The notes under the pieces were generated by a model. It saw nothing but the letters and a program-made list of their open reading frames with translations, ran no database searches and was not told the DNA's origin. From Stenopsyche tienmushanensis (taxonomy: Eukaryota; Arthropoda; Insecta; Trichoptera; Stenopsychidae): DNA of 64,000 bases. Numbering within the stretch: position 1 is the first letter of the stretch; the number at the start of each line of letters is the position of its first letter. Of the stretch, positions 45,881 through 55,476 are shown piece after piece. A program made the translations under genes and the position numbers. The stretch spans positions 124,001 to 188,000 of the forward strand of contig WACJ01000082.1 of the NCBI GenBank assembly GCA_008973525.1, in the 5' to 3' direction.

Positions 45881-46767
45881 TTCATTTGCAATCCATGGAA
45901 ACACATCCATTTTCGTGCCATTGAATTGATTTCCATCGGCTTTTGGATCAGATATGCATATCTGAATGCAAACGATCTTCATTTTGTGAGTATCGATTAG
46001 CAAATGATGTCAGACACGGTGTCATATGTATTCATACACACCAAACCAATGTCAAAATCGCCAGGGTTAATAGTTCATTGGCATATAATATTTTTTGCTA
46101 AATAACCAAAGTACATGCCGTACTGAATCTTCAACAATTCGCAAACGCGTCCAGAACAAAGTGAAAGGTTGTCACTGATTTCCAAGGTCTGTTGTGCCAT
46201 TTTCAAACGAACAGCTTCTCTTGCGATAGAATGCGGTGTTCTTCATGATATTTAAAATGTATGCCAACGATCGGAGTGTGTTCCTTCAGCAGAGCCGTGA
46301 CCGTTTTGTGACGCGGGCGCAGATATTGACTTTGTGAAGTGGTATAAATATAAATTTGTCCCGTGAAACGGGGGTGGCTGATATCGCCCATTATCCTAAA
46401 TGAATTGCCATTACTTTGGCAATGTTATGGCATTAAAACTTTGCCATCCCGACGTCCTCCCCGGCATCCCTATCCGAGCAGAGCGATTCGGTGCCCCGTC
46501 ACGGTATCTGTGCTTCCATTTCAATCCTATTGATGGTAATGTTTTTTAGTTTTCCAATTATACAATCTAATTACAAACTACGGTAACAAATGTCACCATC
46601 ATTTAAGTCCAGTGGAATAATTTGGGATGCTTAATTCTTTTTAGCATTCCAAATCTGTAGTTTTGGGCTTTCAAATGCTCAGATATTCAGTACGCGTTCG
46701 CGGAATTTAAAAGCCTATTGATTTTTGCTAAATATTTGGACCATAATCATCATTATTGGTACAATAT
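45881..46767. other. Stretch without a recognised gene
   Basis: A 62-codon minus frame at 46203-46391 is the only open stretch, and it has no family I know. Confidence 0.35.
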
Positions 46768-46980
46768 TTTCGACTGATTGTAAAATATAAAAAACTCACC
46801 CGATTATTCTTCTTCGGATAACTTCGTTTTGAAATGAAATTTTGTAATCGTTCTGTAGACGTTGATGTTCAGGTATGGCGTCCGATCGCGAGGTGCTCAT
46901 TCATCATATCAGCGGTCCGAAAAGTGGACCGATTGAACATACAATGGCGCTTCATGCCCTTGTTACGGCTCTGACAAACA
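46768..46980 (+). repeat. Hairpin module of the hAT-like repeat
   Basis: Starts ACAATATTTTCGACTGATTG. Hairpin near 46914 (CGGTCCGAAAAGTGGACCG). It ends with a scrap of the terminal sequence (TTGTTACGGCTCTG). Confidence 0.7.
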
Positions 46981-47063
46981 GGGACTGTAGCAATACCAAA
47001 ACTAATATATGTCTTCTGCAGATTATTCAATAGAAAGGCTCGAAATTTTTTATGTTATAGTGG

Positions 47064-47164
47064 CCATATCAGCGATCCGAAAAGCGGACCGATTGGACAT
47101 AAAATATTTTTTAGGTGGTCACGCCAAATGAGATCACGAATAAGTTTAGACCTCCCACGCTTAA
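47064..47164 (+). repeat. Hairpin module fused to mariner
   Basis: GATCCGAAAAGCGGACCG near 47074, then a block with CGCCAAATGAGATCACGAAT, then mariner sequence. This is the same order as at 24635 and 50165. Confidence 0.7.
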
Positions 47165-47545
47165 AGCGCAAGTGGCACTCGAAGCTGTGCACTTTTGTTG
47201 AGCGGGTTAGCATAGTCCCGAATAGTGAGACCAATAAATAGCTCGGATTATGTTTCATCTGGAATAGATGCAAAAATTCGGCCTTATTGCTGTAAAACAT
47301 CACCAAACACTCGATTGATACATCATCACGACGCTGTTCTTGTTCCATTGTGAGCAAACGCGGCATCCGCCTTGAGCACAGCTTTCTCATGTCCAAATGT
47401 TTAGTCAATATGCGATGTACAGCATTTTTTGGAAGGCTTACCGTACCTGCTAGCTCGCACACTTACAGTCGACGTTTTTGTGGATTTCCTTCGCCATATC
47501 TGAGGTGGTTACCTCATTTGTACATCAAACTAATTTAGTTGCATG
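47165..47545 (-). pseudogene. Mariner transposase remnant
   Basis: The minus frame reads VHRILTKHLDMRKLCSRRMP and RLLTMEQEQRRDDV, the classic mariner HTH-to-linker segment. It then runs YSNKAEFLHLFQMKH before decaying. The frame stays open into the adjoining hairpin module (135 codons to 47055), a chance fusion. The catalytic part is missing. Confidence 0.8.
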
Positions 47546-47984
47546 ACTGGCAATAAAAATAAATATAGGTTGACTTTCCAAAAATAAAAAGGTAAAAGAG
47601 AAAATGGAAATGGGGAAATGGTTGAATGCAAAAGTAGTAATTTCAAAGCAAAGTCAGTCATCAAATGATGATATTGAACTAAAAGCTTCGAAAAATAAGG
47701 TCATTTCTGGATATAGTCAATTTTGCATGGGAAATTTCGCCTAATCCAGCCTTCATACTGGACATGAATCCAACATATTAGGTCGTCCCGAAAATAATCC
47801 ATTATTTTCGCACACACTCGTTTGAGTTCAATGCATGTTCTTTTTGTGTAGTTTGTTATTATTTTTTGTACATAAATCTTATTTTAATATTAAACCAAAA
47901 AAGAACAAATTCGATATAATATGCTGGCTTTTCCTGATTAAGGAATCCAATCCCGAGCCAAATCGCTGCAGATGAATACTTATA
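47546..47984. other. Stretch without a recognised gene
   Basis: AT-rich; nothing recognised. Confidence 0.35.
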
Positions 47985-48128
47985 TACTATAATACTTTGA
48001 TGTGATTCGTAATTATATTACGGAGGAATACACAAATTCTGAAGCCCGTATCTATTATATTTCATGCCGATATTCCCGTTATTAGAGTCGAGGTGTAGTA
48101 AATACATCACCGGCAGGGAAAGGTTAAT
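47985..48128 (-). repeat. Composite repeat with piggyBac-like end, inverted fragment
   Basis: Reverse of the block at 45650-45790: CTGAAGCCCGTATCTATTAT, then GTAGTAAATACATCACCGGC, then GGGAAAGGTTAA. Confidence 0.55.
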
Positions 48129-49190
48129 ATAACAATCTGAAAAACGTGTACTGTATATATGTATGTGTGAGGTGTAGGATTGCTGTTAGATAAAAATTTC
48201 AATCCCGAACTTATCAAGAAATTCAATATCGTATTCTTATTCCATCGCCGATTCTAAATTTGTATGCAGTTACGCTATCCACTGAATTTGCAAAGGCATC
48301 GATGGCGTCAACTGTTGGAAGCATTTTCAGATTAGCATAATTCGCCATAGTCTTGCGCCGCATTAGCGGAACGCCGAAAAGCGGGACTTCGACTTATTGT
48401 GTCTCGTCCCCGGGAATTCTGTCATCGTCTTATGAAATTCCTTCATCGACGAGCGCTCTTCACAAATTAGCATACGAACATACCGTATTCGCGCAAGTAT
48501 TTAAGCGAAAATGGAAGTCACTCAAGAGTCCTTGAACGGTTTGAATTATCTACCGTTGGGTGGGTACAAGCCTCCCTCCTCACCCGACGAAGAACGGCAC
48601 ACACGTAATTGAAAACAGGAGTTCAATTAAACGGCGCATTGTGAATTATTACACCTGCCTTTCCCCCACTAATAATATACACTAGGTTTAAAGCCTACTG
48701 GTGTTCGGCATCAGGCATTTCCAACTAGCTCCAATTTTTCATCCATTTTCTTATTTAGCAGTCCATTTGTACAGCATCCATGATCATTGCTATACGCTAA
48801 CAGTAGAATATTCATATTTTAATCTGATCCCATATGTTTGGATTTATCTATCTTGCGCACCCATGTCGATGCTTTGCAAAATGTGGCAAAATTGAGAAGT
48901 TGGTATTAATCGAATCCATTGTCTATAATTATTTCCTGAAGGTGGTGTTAGAGGAAATAGCAATTCCAACGGTGTTCAATCGCGCACATACCCTTAATTG
49001 ATGTATTTCGATTTTCTAGGGTGTGTTGCCAACCTGGTGGTAAAATAACAAGAGCGATTAAGTGTATCCTTGAGAAGCTGCAAATTATAATACAATATTA
49101 GATTAAATTTTTTTCGCATATTAATTAATATGATGTTGCATGCATAATCGTAAAAAAACGCAATGCTTCGCTGCGAATAGATTTCTTCTT
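48129..49190. other. 1-kb stretch without a recognised gene
   Basis: Only short frames are present, none with motifs I know. Confidence 0.35.
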
Positions 49191-49740
49191 CCCAAGGCCG
49201 TAATAAGGGGGTGGCAAAGCAGGCGCCCGCCAAGGGCGCAACTGGGCTTGGGACGCAAAACGCAGAATACCGACCCGGTCGAGAGTTGCATATGATTTTT
49301 ATTTTACTTGAATATTCTACTTTACATAAATCAACACTGATTGACTCATCTAATCCCTCATAAGCCCGTAATAAAATAAAGACAACAATATTTTCGACCT
49401 ATTATAAAATATTAAACACCCGATTAATCTTCTTCGGACAAATTCATTCTGTAGAGTTCGTAATCGTTTTATAGACATGTTCGGATATGGCACCCGATCG
49501 CGAGGCACTCATTTGTAATGTTGACGATCCGAAAAATGGACCGGCTGGACGCACAGACCTTTTTGTGCCATTTTCCTGGGACCTATGATCTGTGCGATCA
49601 CGGAAGCCCCCTCAGAGGTTAACTAACATAGATGGTTCGCGCCAAATGAGATCACGAATGAGTCTAGACTTTCCCCCACCCATAAAAACTGTATATTTAT
49701 TTATCTTACTAATTTATGCTGCTATCTTAGTGTCCCCATG
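49191..49740 (+). repeat. hAT-like repeat copy, long
   Basis: Starts AAGGCCGTAATAAGGGGGTG. GC-rich module, shortened spacer, degraded hairpin near 49527 (GATCCGAAAAATGGACCG), distal part to TTATGCTGCTATCTTAG. A scrap of mariner (CATGTTTCTTTGTCTCAGGT) abuts it. Confidence 0.8.
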
Positions 49741-49786
49741 TTTCTTTGTCTCAGGTGTGAAGGGATATACCCGGATATACCTGTAG

Positions 49787-50120
49787 CGTGGAAGAATTAT
49801 CTTCCACGTGTAATGGCGCTGTTAATCTGAGCAAATTTAATTCGCCAGATTAACAGCGTTCCGTGCACCATTGCCGATTGGGTGGTGACGCGCAGGAGGC
49901 GGGAGTCGGGAGGAGTCGTCGGTTAGCCTTGGCTGCGAAAGGACGTCCTTTCTGCAGCCAGATCTCTCAATTTCGTGTTGAATAAAAAGTTATCTAGAGA
50001 AAGGTCTTTCTGTTCGACGCCCGTCCATCCTCATCCATCGAAAGCGAAAACGGACTCGTGTGCTAACGCGGCTATCCCGAGAAGCACGTGGGAGCGAGGA
50101 GCCGCCCGGACATTCTGGCT
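49787..50120 (+). repeat. LTR-like repeat with hairpins
   Basis: Hairpin CGTGGAAGA/TCTTCCACG (49787-49808), then a 13-bp inverted repeat CGCTGTTAATCTG (49817-49829) with CAGATTAACAGCG (49846-49858), then a GC-rich stretch. TTCGTGTTGAATAAA, a poly(A)-signal-like motif, comes next, and a downstream part with TCTGTTCGACGCCCGTCC. A promoter-less GC body, an AATAAA and a short tail resemble a solo LTR, and four partial copies exist here. No gag or pol was seen. Confidence 0.5.
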
Positions 50121-50164
50121 ATGTAGCGCCTCTGCTCCTCTCATGTTTCATCCTCAATTGGTGC

Positions 50165-50378
50165 AATTGTCATGTCAGCGGTCCGAAAAGCGGACCGGTT
50201 GGACACACAGACTTTGTGGTCACTCCGTCCTCTTTTAGGAATTTTTGCGGCATTTTCTATGATCTGCACGATCATAGAAGCTCCTTCAGAGGCGCACTTA
50301 CATAGGTGACTCGCGCCAAATGAGGTCGCGAACGATATTTATCTATCTTACCAATTTATGCTGCTATCTTAACTAGTT
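50165..50378 (+). repeat. Hairpin module fused to mariner
   Basis: CATGTCAGCGGTCCGAAAAG hairpin near 50179, distal part through GCGCCAAATGAGGTCGCGAA to TTATGCTGCTATCTTAAC, then minus-strand mariner. Confidence 0.75.
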
Positions 50379-50384
50379 TTTTTA

Positions 50385-50805
50385 GTTTTAAGTTAGAAAA
50401 TCGGCGGATCCCCATGTTCCTTTGTCTCAGATGTGAAATGATTGACCCATGTTTCATCCATGGCTATGATTTGATGCAAAAACGACGCTGTTTTTGTTCC
50501 ATTATGAGCAAAAGCGGCATCCATCTTGCGCACAGCTTTCTCATGTCCAAATTTTCACTCAATATGCAATGTGCAGCATTTTTTAAAAGGCCTGCCACGT
50601 CTCCTATCTCGTGCACTTGCAGTCGACGAATATCCAATTTTCATCACTATTCCTGGTGATTACCTCATTTGGTTGACCATTGCGCTATTCGTTTTGGCAG
50701 CCCGTACGGCCTCGTTTAAACTCTGCCATCCAACATCTTACTGTTGTAAACGAAAGAGCAGACTTATTTAAAGTAGAATCGGATTTGAAATTAATTAACG
50801 ATAAC
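50385..50805 (-). pseudogene. Mariner transposase remnant
   Basis: Minus strand from the N-terminal side reads FTTVRCWMAEFKRGRTGCQN (HTH), then a decayed linker corresponding to MRKLCA. It ends MDETWVNHFTSETKEHGD, which holds the first catalytic Asp. Stops and frameshifts lie between. It is the longest mariner copy in the window. Confidence 0.8.
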
Positions 50806-51784
50806 CAATTTTTTCCATGTTTACAAATTACTCTGAAAACGTTCACTGTGGATGGCTGCCAAACAAATACCAAACAAAGTAGCATCTTGAAACTTAAGAT
50901 TTATATGATAGACACTTTCTATCGTAGTATTTTTTTTAAAAACAACAACCGGTTAGTATTATTTAACTTTAAAAAACTCTCATTACGGCTCTGCTTCTTC
51001 CAATACCTCCCGCTGTTCTTCAGCATTTCAGACGCTGAAAAATTGGCAAACTATGTAAATATTTCCTTTATCGCATCCCATCTTGCTATTTTCAGGACTG
51101 TTTTTAGCTATTCTGATGATGAAACTGAACTCGATTAGTTTCTCAGCTTATGCGTGTTTATAAACACAGGTTAGCTGTAGGGTTCTGCAGCTGCTTTCCT
51201 TAAACACATCTCATCAACAAGAACTGCGTTCTTCTAAAATACACACATCCTTGATGCTACACACACTACCATTATTGCTTCGGATTGCAAAATTTTAATA
51301 AACAACCTCCGACATCCAATACTGAACTATTTGGCACATGTCGAAACATTATGGCATCAAAAAAAAGATTAGCAAAAACACACAATCTTACATCAACGTT
51401 CAAGTTCGTATTACACAATTCCGAAAGAACGGAAAAAAGAGCATTAATCCTGCGAAAACGTAAAAATACAACGAGAATCCGTCTTCTTTTCTTAAAATTT
51501 ATGGGTTTTACCTCCGGATGAAATTACCTACCCGTTTAATTAAATCACAAATACCAGAGGAGCAGAGCAAAGCTCGCATACAAGGATAGCTTAAGATTGA
51601 AGCGAAGTAATTAATTTATAATGCCGAAGCAATTTTTCAGCCATACGAAGACTTGCCGACACAATTTCGATGCGTACAATCGAATTGGACGGACAAACAA
51701 AACAATTCATATGCGTGAAAACACGGCTTGAACAAAAAACACAATTGGATGACCGTCGACTGTAAGTGCTCGAGTAAGCAGATA
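50806..51784. other. 1-kb stretch without a recognised gene
   Basis: The plus frame reaching 51138 (152 codons from 50680) is partly antisense to mariner and has no domain I know. A 78-codon Lys/Arg-rich frame at 51285-51521 is also unassigned. Confidence 0.35.
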
Positions 51785-52022
51785 TAACCTTTCAAAAAAC
51801 GCCATACCATTGCATATTGAGTGAAAATTTGGACACTGAGAAAGCTGTGCGCAAGACGACTGCCGCGTTTACTTGCAATGAATCAAAAGCAGCGATCTTT
51901 CAATCGAGTGTTTGATGATGTTTCACAGCAATAAGGCTGAGTTTTTGCATCAATTCAGGAAAAAACATGGAGTAAATCACTTTATATCTGAGACACAGAA
52001 CCATGGAGACCCTAGCTGTTTT
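51785..52022 (+). pseudogene. Mariner transposase remnant
   Basis: Plus-strand pieces correspond to ESCAQDDCRVYLQ, IECLMMFHSNKAEFLHQFR and VNHFISETQNHGDP, the same family as 47165 and 50385, with stops and frameshifts. Confidence 0.7.
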
Positions 52023-52028
52023 TACTGA

Positions 52029-52290
52029 AACAGTGGCATAACTATTAATTGGGGAGCTTAGGTGATGCCTAGGGGCAGTCTAAATCTATGTATATATATG
52101 TTTTTCAAATTATTATATTAACCTTCCCCTATCGGTGATGTATTCACTACACCTCGACTCTAATAATGGGAATATCGATATGAAATATAATAGATACGGG
52201 CTTCAGAATTTTTGTATTCCTCCGTAATATAATTAAGAATAATAAGTTTTAATCCGTGTCCCGGCAGATAGGAATTGTATCAGTCACATT
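52029..52290 (+). repeat. Composite repeat with piggyBac-like end, copy 2
   Basis: Same block order as 45541-45880, with TTAACC at the inner boundary (52109-52114) and CGTGTCCCGGCAGATAGGAA near the end. Confidence 0.6.
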
Positions 52291-52324
52291 GATGGTATAA
52301 TACCATTGGTATTATACGAAAATG

Positions 52325-52460
52325 GGGGCTCACGCGGTCATCAATTCGAAGTAGCATTTAAATATGTGATGACGATACCTCCAACGAGTGTGGAGGCTGA
52401 GCGTGCATTTTCAGTAGCAAGTAGCATTTTCAATCCCGAAATGCCGGGATCAAAATTTTG
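52325..52460 (+). pseudogene. hAT transposase C-terminal dimerisation remnant
   Basis: The frame reads YVMTIPPTSVEAERAFSVAS, the hAT C-terminal dimerisation motif (P-TS--ER-FS-A). It then loses similarity after about 10 residues. It supports the idea that hAT elements supplied the CAGGG-ended repeats, but it is not inside one. Confidence 0.75.
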
Positions 52461-52477
52461 GCTCGGAATTGGATTCC

Positions 52478-52652
52478 CTAGTCTGGACTCATTCGCGACC
52501 TCATTTTGCCATTACAAAATATCGCAAAAGGATCTAGCAGAAGACGCGAGTCCAATCGGTCCGCTTTTCGGACTGCTGATATGACGAATGAGCGCTTCGT
52601 AATCATACGTCTAAAGAACGATTACGAAATCTCATTACAAAACGATGTTCAT
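52478..52652 (-). repeat. Hairpin module of the hAT-like repeat
   Basis: CTCATTCGCGACCTCATTTT block, then hairpin near 52557 (CGGTCCGCTTTTCGGACTG), then CGATTACGAAATCTCATTAC. Confidence 0.7.
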
Positions 52653-54223
52653 TAAGGATTAAGGATTCTGGAGGGAGTTGTGATTCAGCAGTCGGATGGG
52701 TTCTTCGAATGAAAGATGTATTTGTTTATATTTATTTTATTAAACATCAAAATAACTTAATAAGTCTCTTCTTAAATTATAACATCAGTTTTGATCCCTT
52801 ACCGAACACATCCCGCCGTTCATCTCGCGTCTTTCAGAGGATAGAAGATAGGGCGAAGGACGCGGCTCCGAAACGGAAGACGTGTAGGGCGTCGTCTTAG
52901 ATAATGCCTTCGTTGGGTCTCAACGAACGTATTTTTTTTCAATTAGAAAATAATTGGAAGTCTTCCAACATTGGAATTGCACTACAAGAGAAGTTTCGTA
53001 CACTCCACCGTCTTTTTAATTTCTTACTACGTTAAATCGTGAAAAAATATATTTTTCTTCTCTCTGCTTCGCGTTGCGCTTCATTAACTACATCCTTACT
53101 TCAAATTAATTAATTACATACACGGGGAGGAATATAGTCTACGCTCACTGGAAGAAGACGGGCTCGCTAAATCGGCAGATTTACAGCCCAAATCTTTGAT
53201 CGTTTCGGCCAACGCATCGACACCACAAATCCAGTATATTCTGCGATGTTCGACAGGCAATTGTAGCGAAAGTGGAATACGAAGAACAGTAAATACGATA
53301 CGCATTATCGTCCCGATTGGCTATGCGAATAAAAATTGACACAATCAAACATTAGTACTAAATAATAAAATAATAAAGCTAGTTATTTTAAGTAAAAACA
53401 AAAATGAAATCTTCGGCAGGAAACCGCTCTCTACGTTTATACATTATCTATTATCTGATCACAATTGATTTGTACGTTCTAAAATTAAAGACATAATCGA
53501 ACCTCACCGACGCCAACGACGAAGATTAAAAATATGAAACGTAATATAGACAGGATATATCTTTTCGAAGAACAATAAGTAACGCACATCGATGAACAAA
53601 AAACACCTCGAACACTAGGCACACGAAACAAAAATGATCGAAACCAAACAATCATACACGGTCGGGTTTTTTTTTCTTGTTGTTTGTTTGTTGTTATTAG
53701 CTAGATTACAAATTTAATACATCAGTCCATTTACTCCATTACTTAGTGAACACCTGGAAAATTGATAATTTTACTAGCAACATCAACGAAATATATATGA
53801 AACATACATAACACTATACTGTATACAACACACCATCGTCATAAATAAATAATTGAAAATTATATTCTCGCTCCCGGTGCGAAACACCATCGCCCTTTGA
53901 GGAGGACGCCCGAACGGAATAGGAACACCTGAGGGACACCGGGGAGGGTAACTTCACACTATCATTTATATAAATACAACATTCAAAACAACGAAACTGA
54001 CCACAATGCGAGTCTCGTCTCATATAAATAAAGCCAAAACGGAATGACTGGTTGCGCTTCGGATATATTGATTTATTAATTGTCCTATCTTTATAGAAAA
54101 AAGTTTTTCTTTAAATATTATATATATATATATATATATATGGAGACGTTCAAACATATCACTTTCTAACACTGAATGCTCATCGACGAGATCCGGCTTC
54201 ATTGCATCCATTGCATCATGCAT
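52653..54223 (-). other. RYBP: Probable RYBP 3'UTR exon and downstream flank
   Basis: An acceptor (TTTTTCTTTGCAG|, exon start 54223) lies downstream of the RYBP stop and pairs well with the donor at 55102. The sequence below it is free of the dispersed repeats, as a long 3'UTR would be. The 3' end cannot be fixed. A (TA)n run is at about 54118-54141. 53114-53338 is open on both strands and unassigned. Confidence 0.4.
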
Positions 54224-54263
54224 CTGCAAAGAAAAACATCTGATTAAAAAAATATACACTTAA

Positions 54264-54390
54264 CCTTTCATTTACTATGGTGTATTTACTACACAATCGA
54301 GTTGTAGTAATGGGAAATTTTACAACTAATAAATACGGGCTTTTAGAATGTCATATGGTGTACTAAATACGTAGCATCGTAAGGGAAAGG
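54264..54390. mobile_element. piggyBac-like MITE with TTAA flanks
   Basis: 127 bases between TTAA at 54260-54263 and 54391-54394. Ends CCTTTCATTTACTATGGTGT and, inverted, CCTTTCCCTTACGATGCTAC. Same family as 13857-14067. Confidence 0.75.
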
Positions 54391-54519
54391 TTAAATATGA
54401 TGACAGATAGCGACTAACTGGATTGGAGGATCATAATGTGCGATCCCATTTCCTGCGCTGCTACATGGTCTGTTCCGGGTTACCCCGGACTAACTATACT
54501 AAGAGAGTCCTCCACTGAT

Positions 54520-54835
54520 TTTTAGCCCCCCTAGAAACGCTACGCGCACTCCAAAGGAGGCGAGGTTTCTGCAGGAAAACCAGCTTCAGACTAATGCACC
54601 TAAGGGTGCGGCGTCTAAAAGGGGGAGCAGCAGACTGCAGGGACTACCTCTTTCCCATGGTACTCGTATCGGTTCAGTCATTCTTAGTACCTAGCCATGG
54701 AGACGAGTCGCTGTTCGAACAGCCTAAAACTGCTCTCCCCTGTTTGCCTCGGCTGTTGAGGATAGTGGTGGGCTTTTGACATAGTCTCCACCAACTACTG
54801 CAATCGGCTGTTCCACACACTATTTGTTAGAAACG
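54520..54835 (+). repeat. Unnamed dispersed repeat, copy 2
   Basis: See 41515-41905; shared strings include GGAGACGAGTCGCTGTTCGA (with changes) and CACCAACTACTGCAATCGGC. Confidence 0.5.
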
Positions 54836-54904
54836 GACGAAGCAAATTAATAGCATAGGAAGTCCAACTGGTTCGGTTTGCAGTCCTAATATTTCATTTA
54901 CAGC

Positions 54905-55032
54905 AGAATCGCGATAATCAGGCACCCCCAGTAGTCCGAAATCCCAATACAAGTATAGTACGTATACAAGTCCGACAAATTGGACAATCCGACACTGCCT
55001 TGCAAAACGTTTGTCGGATTACCGGGGGCCTG
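54905..55032. mobile_element. Tigger/pogo-like MITE
   Basis: The left end CAGGCACCCCCAGTAGTCCG pairs with the right end, which inverts to CAGGCCCCCGGTAATCCGAC. An interior CGACAAA / TTTGTCGGA pair is also inverted. CAGGC plus a CCCCGGTAATCCGACA-type end is typical of Tigger elements. The target duplication is unclear (AT on both sides rather than TA). Confidence 0.55.
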
Positions 55033-55108
55033 ATGTATATCATAAGGAATACCTGAAGGAATGACAAAGGACAAGGAGCAACTGATAGTGGTGTATACTT
55101 ACGAAGAA

Positions 55109-55476
55109 TCAGGGTTTGGTGTCGCTGGAGTCGAGATCACTGGTGGGCGGCGATGATCGACTGGGTCGGCGTTTGGGTTTGTACTCCGTTATGACGACAG
55201 TGACGCTGTTGACGGTGACTTCCCTCGTCTGGGCGCTGGAGCGGTCGATGTCCCGGAGACGGGCGGGTCTGGAGCGACCCCGACCGGCGGCACCGGCGCG
55301 CGGGCCCCGCTTCTTCGGTGCGGCGGCCCCCGCCGTGGTGCCGCCGCCTCCGGACGCCGCCCCGCCCGCGCCCCCCGGTCCGCCGGCGCCCGCCGCTCCC
55401 CCGGCGCCCGGATACTGCTGGGCCGCCTGCTGGGCCACCAGCGCCTGGTTCAGTCGAGGCTTCCGCGTCGACGTTC
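55109..55476 (-). CDS. RYBP: RYBP exon 2 (linker and RING1B-binding region)
   Basis: Starts after acceptor CGCACACAG| (55477); the first two bases complete Gly45. Stop TGA at 55111-55109. The polypyrimidine tract before the acceptor is poor. The exon itself continues to 55103, where a strong donor follows. Confidence 0.93.

Larger units (their letters stand above)
54224..55102 (-). other. RYBP: RYBP 3'UTR intron
   Basis: Donor TTC|GTAAGTAT sits only six bases after the stop codon, and the acceptor is TTTCTTTGCAG. Such a short stop-to-junction distance would not be expected to trigger nonsense-mediated decay. The intron carries a piggyBac-like MITE, an unnamed repeat and a Tigger-like MITE. 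Confidence 0.55.

Noticed and set aside
47055..47462. 135-codon frame as a possible functional mariner-derived gene
   Set aside because: Only the HTH and linker survive, the catalytic part is missing, and the C-terminal third is translated repeat sequence.
6787..52652. CRISPR array made of the repeated hairpin units
   Set aside because: Copies are kilobases apart, in both orientations, with unequal spacing and transposon-like ends, in a eukaryotic genome.
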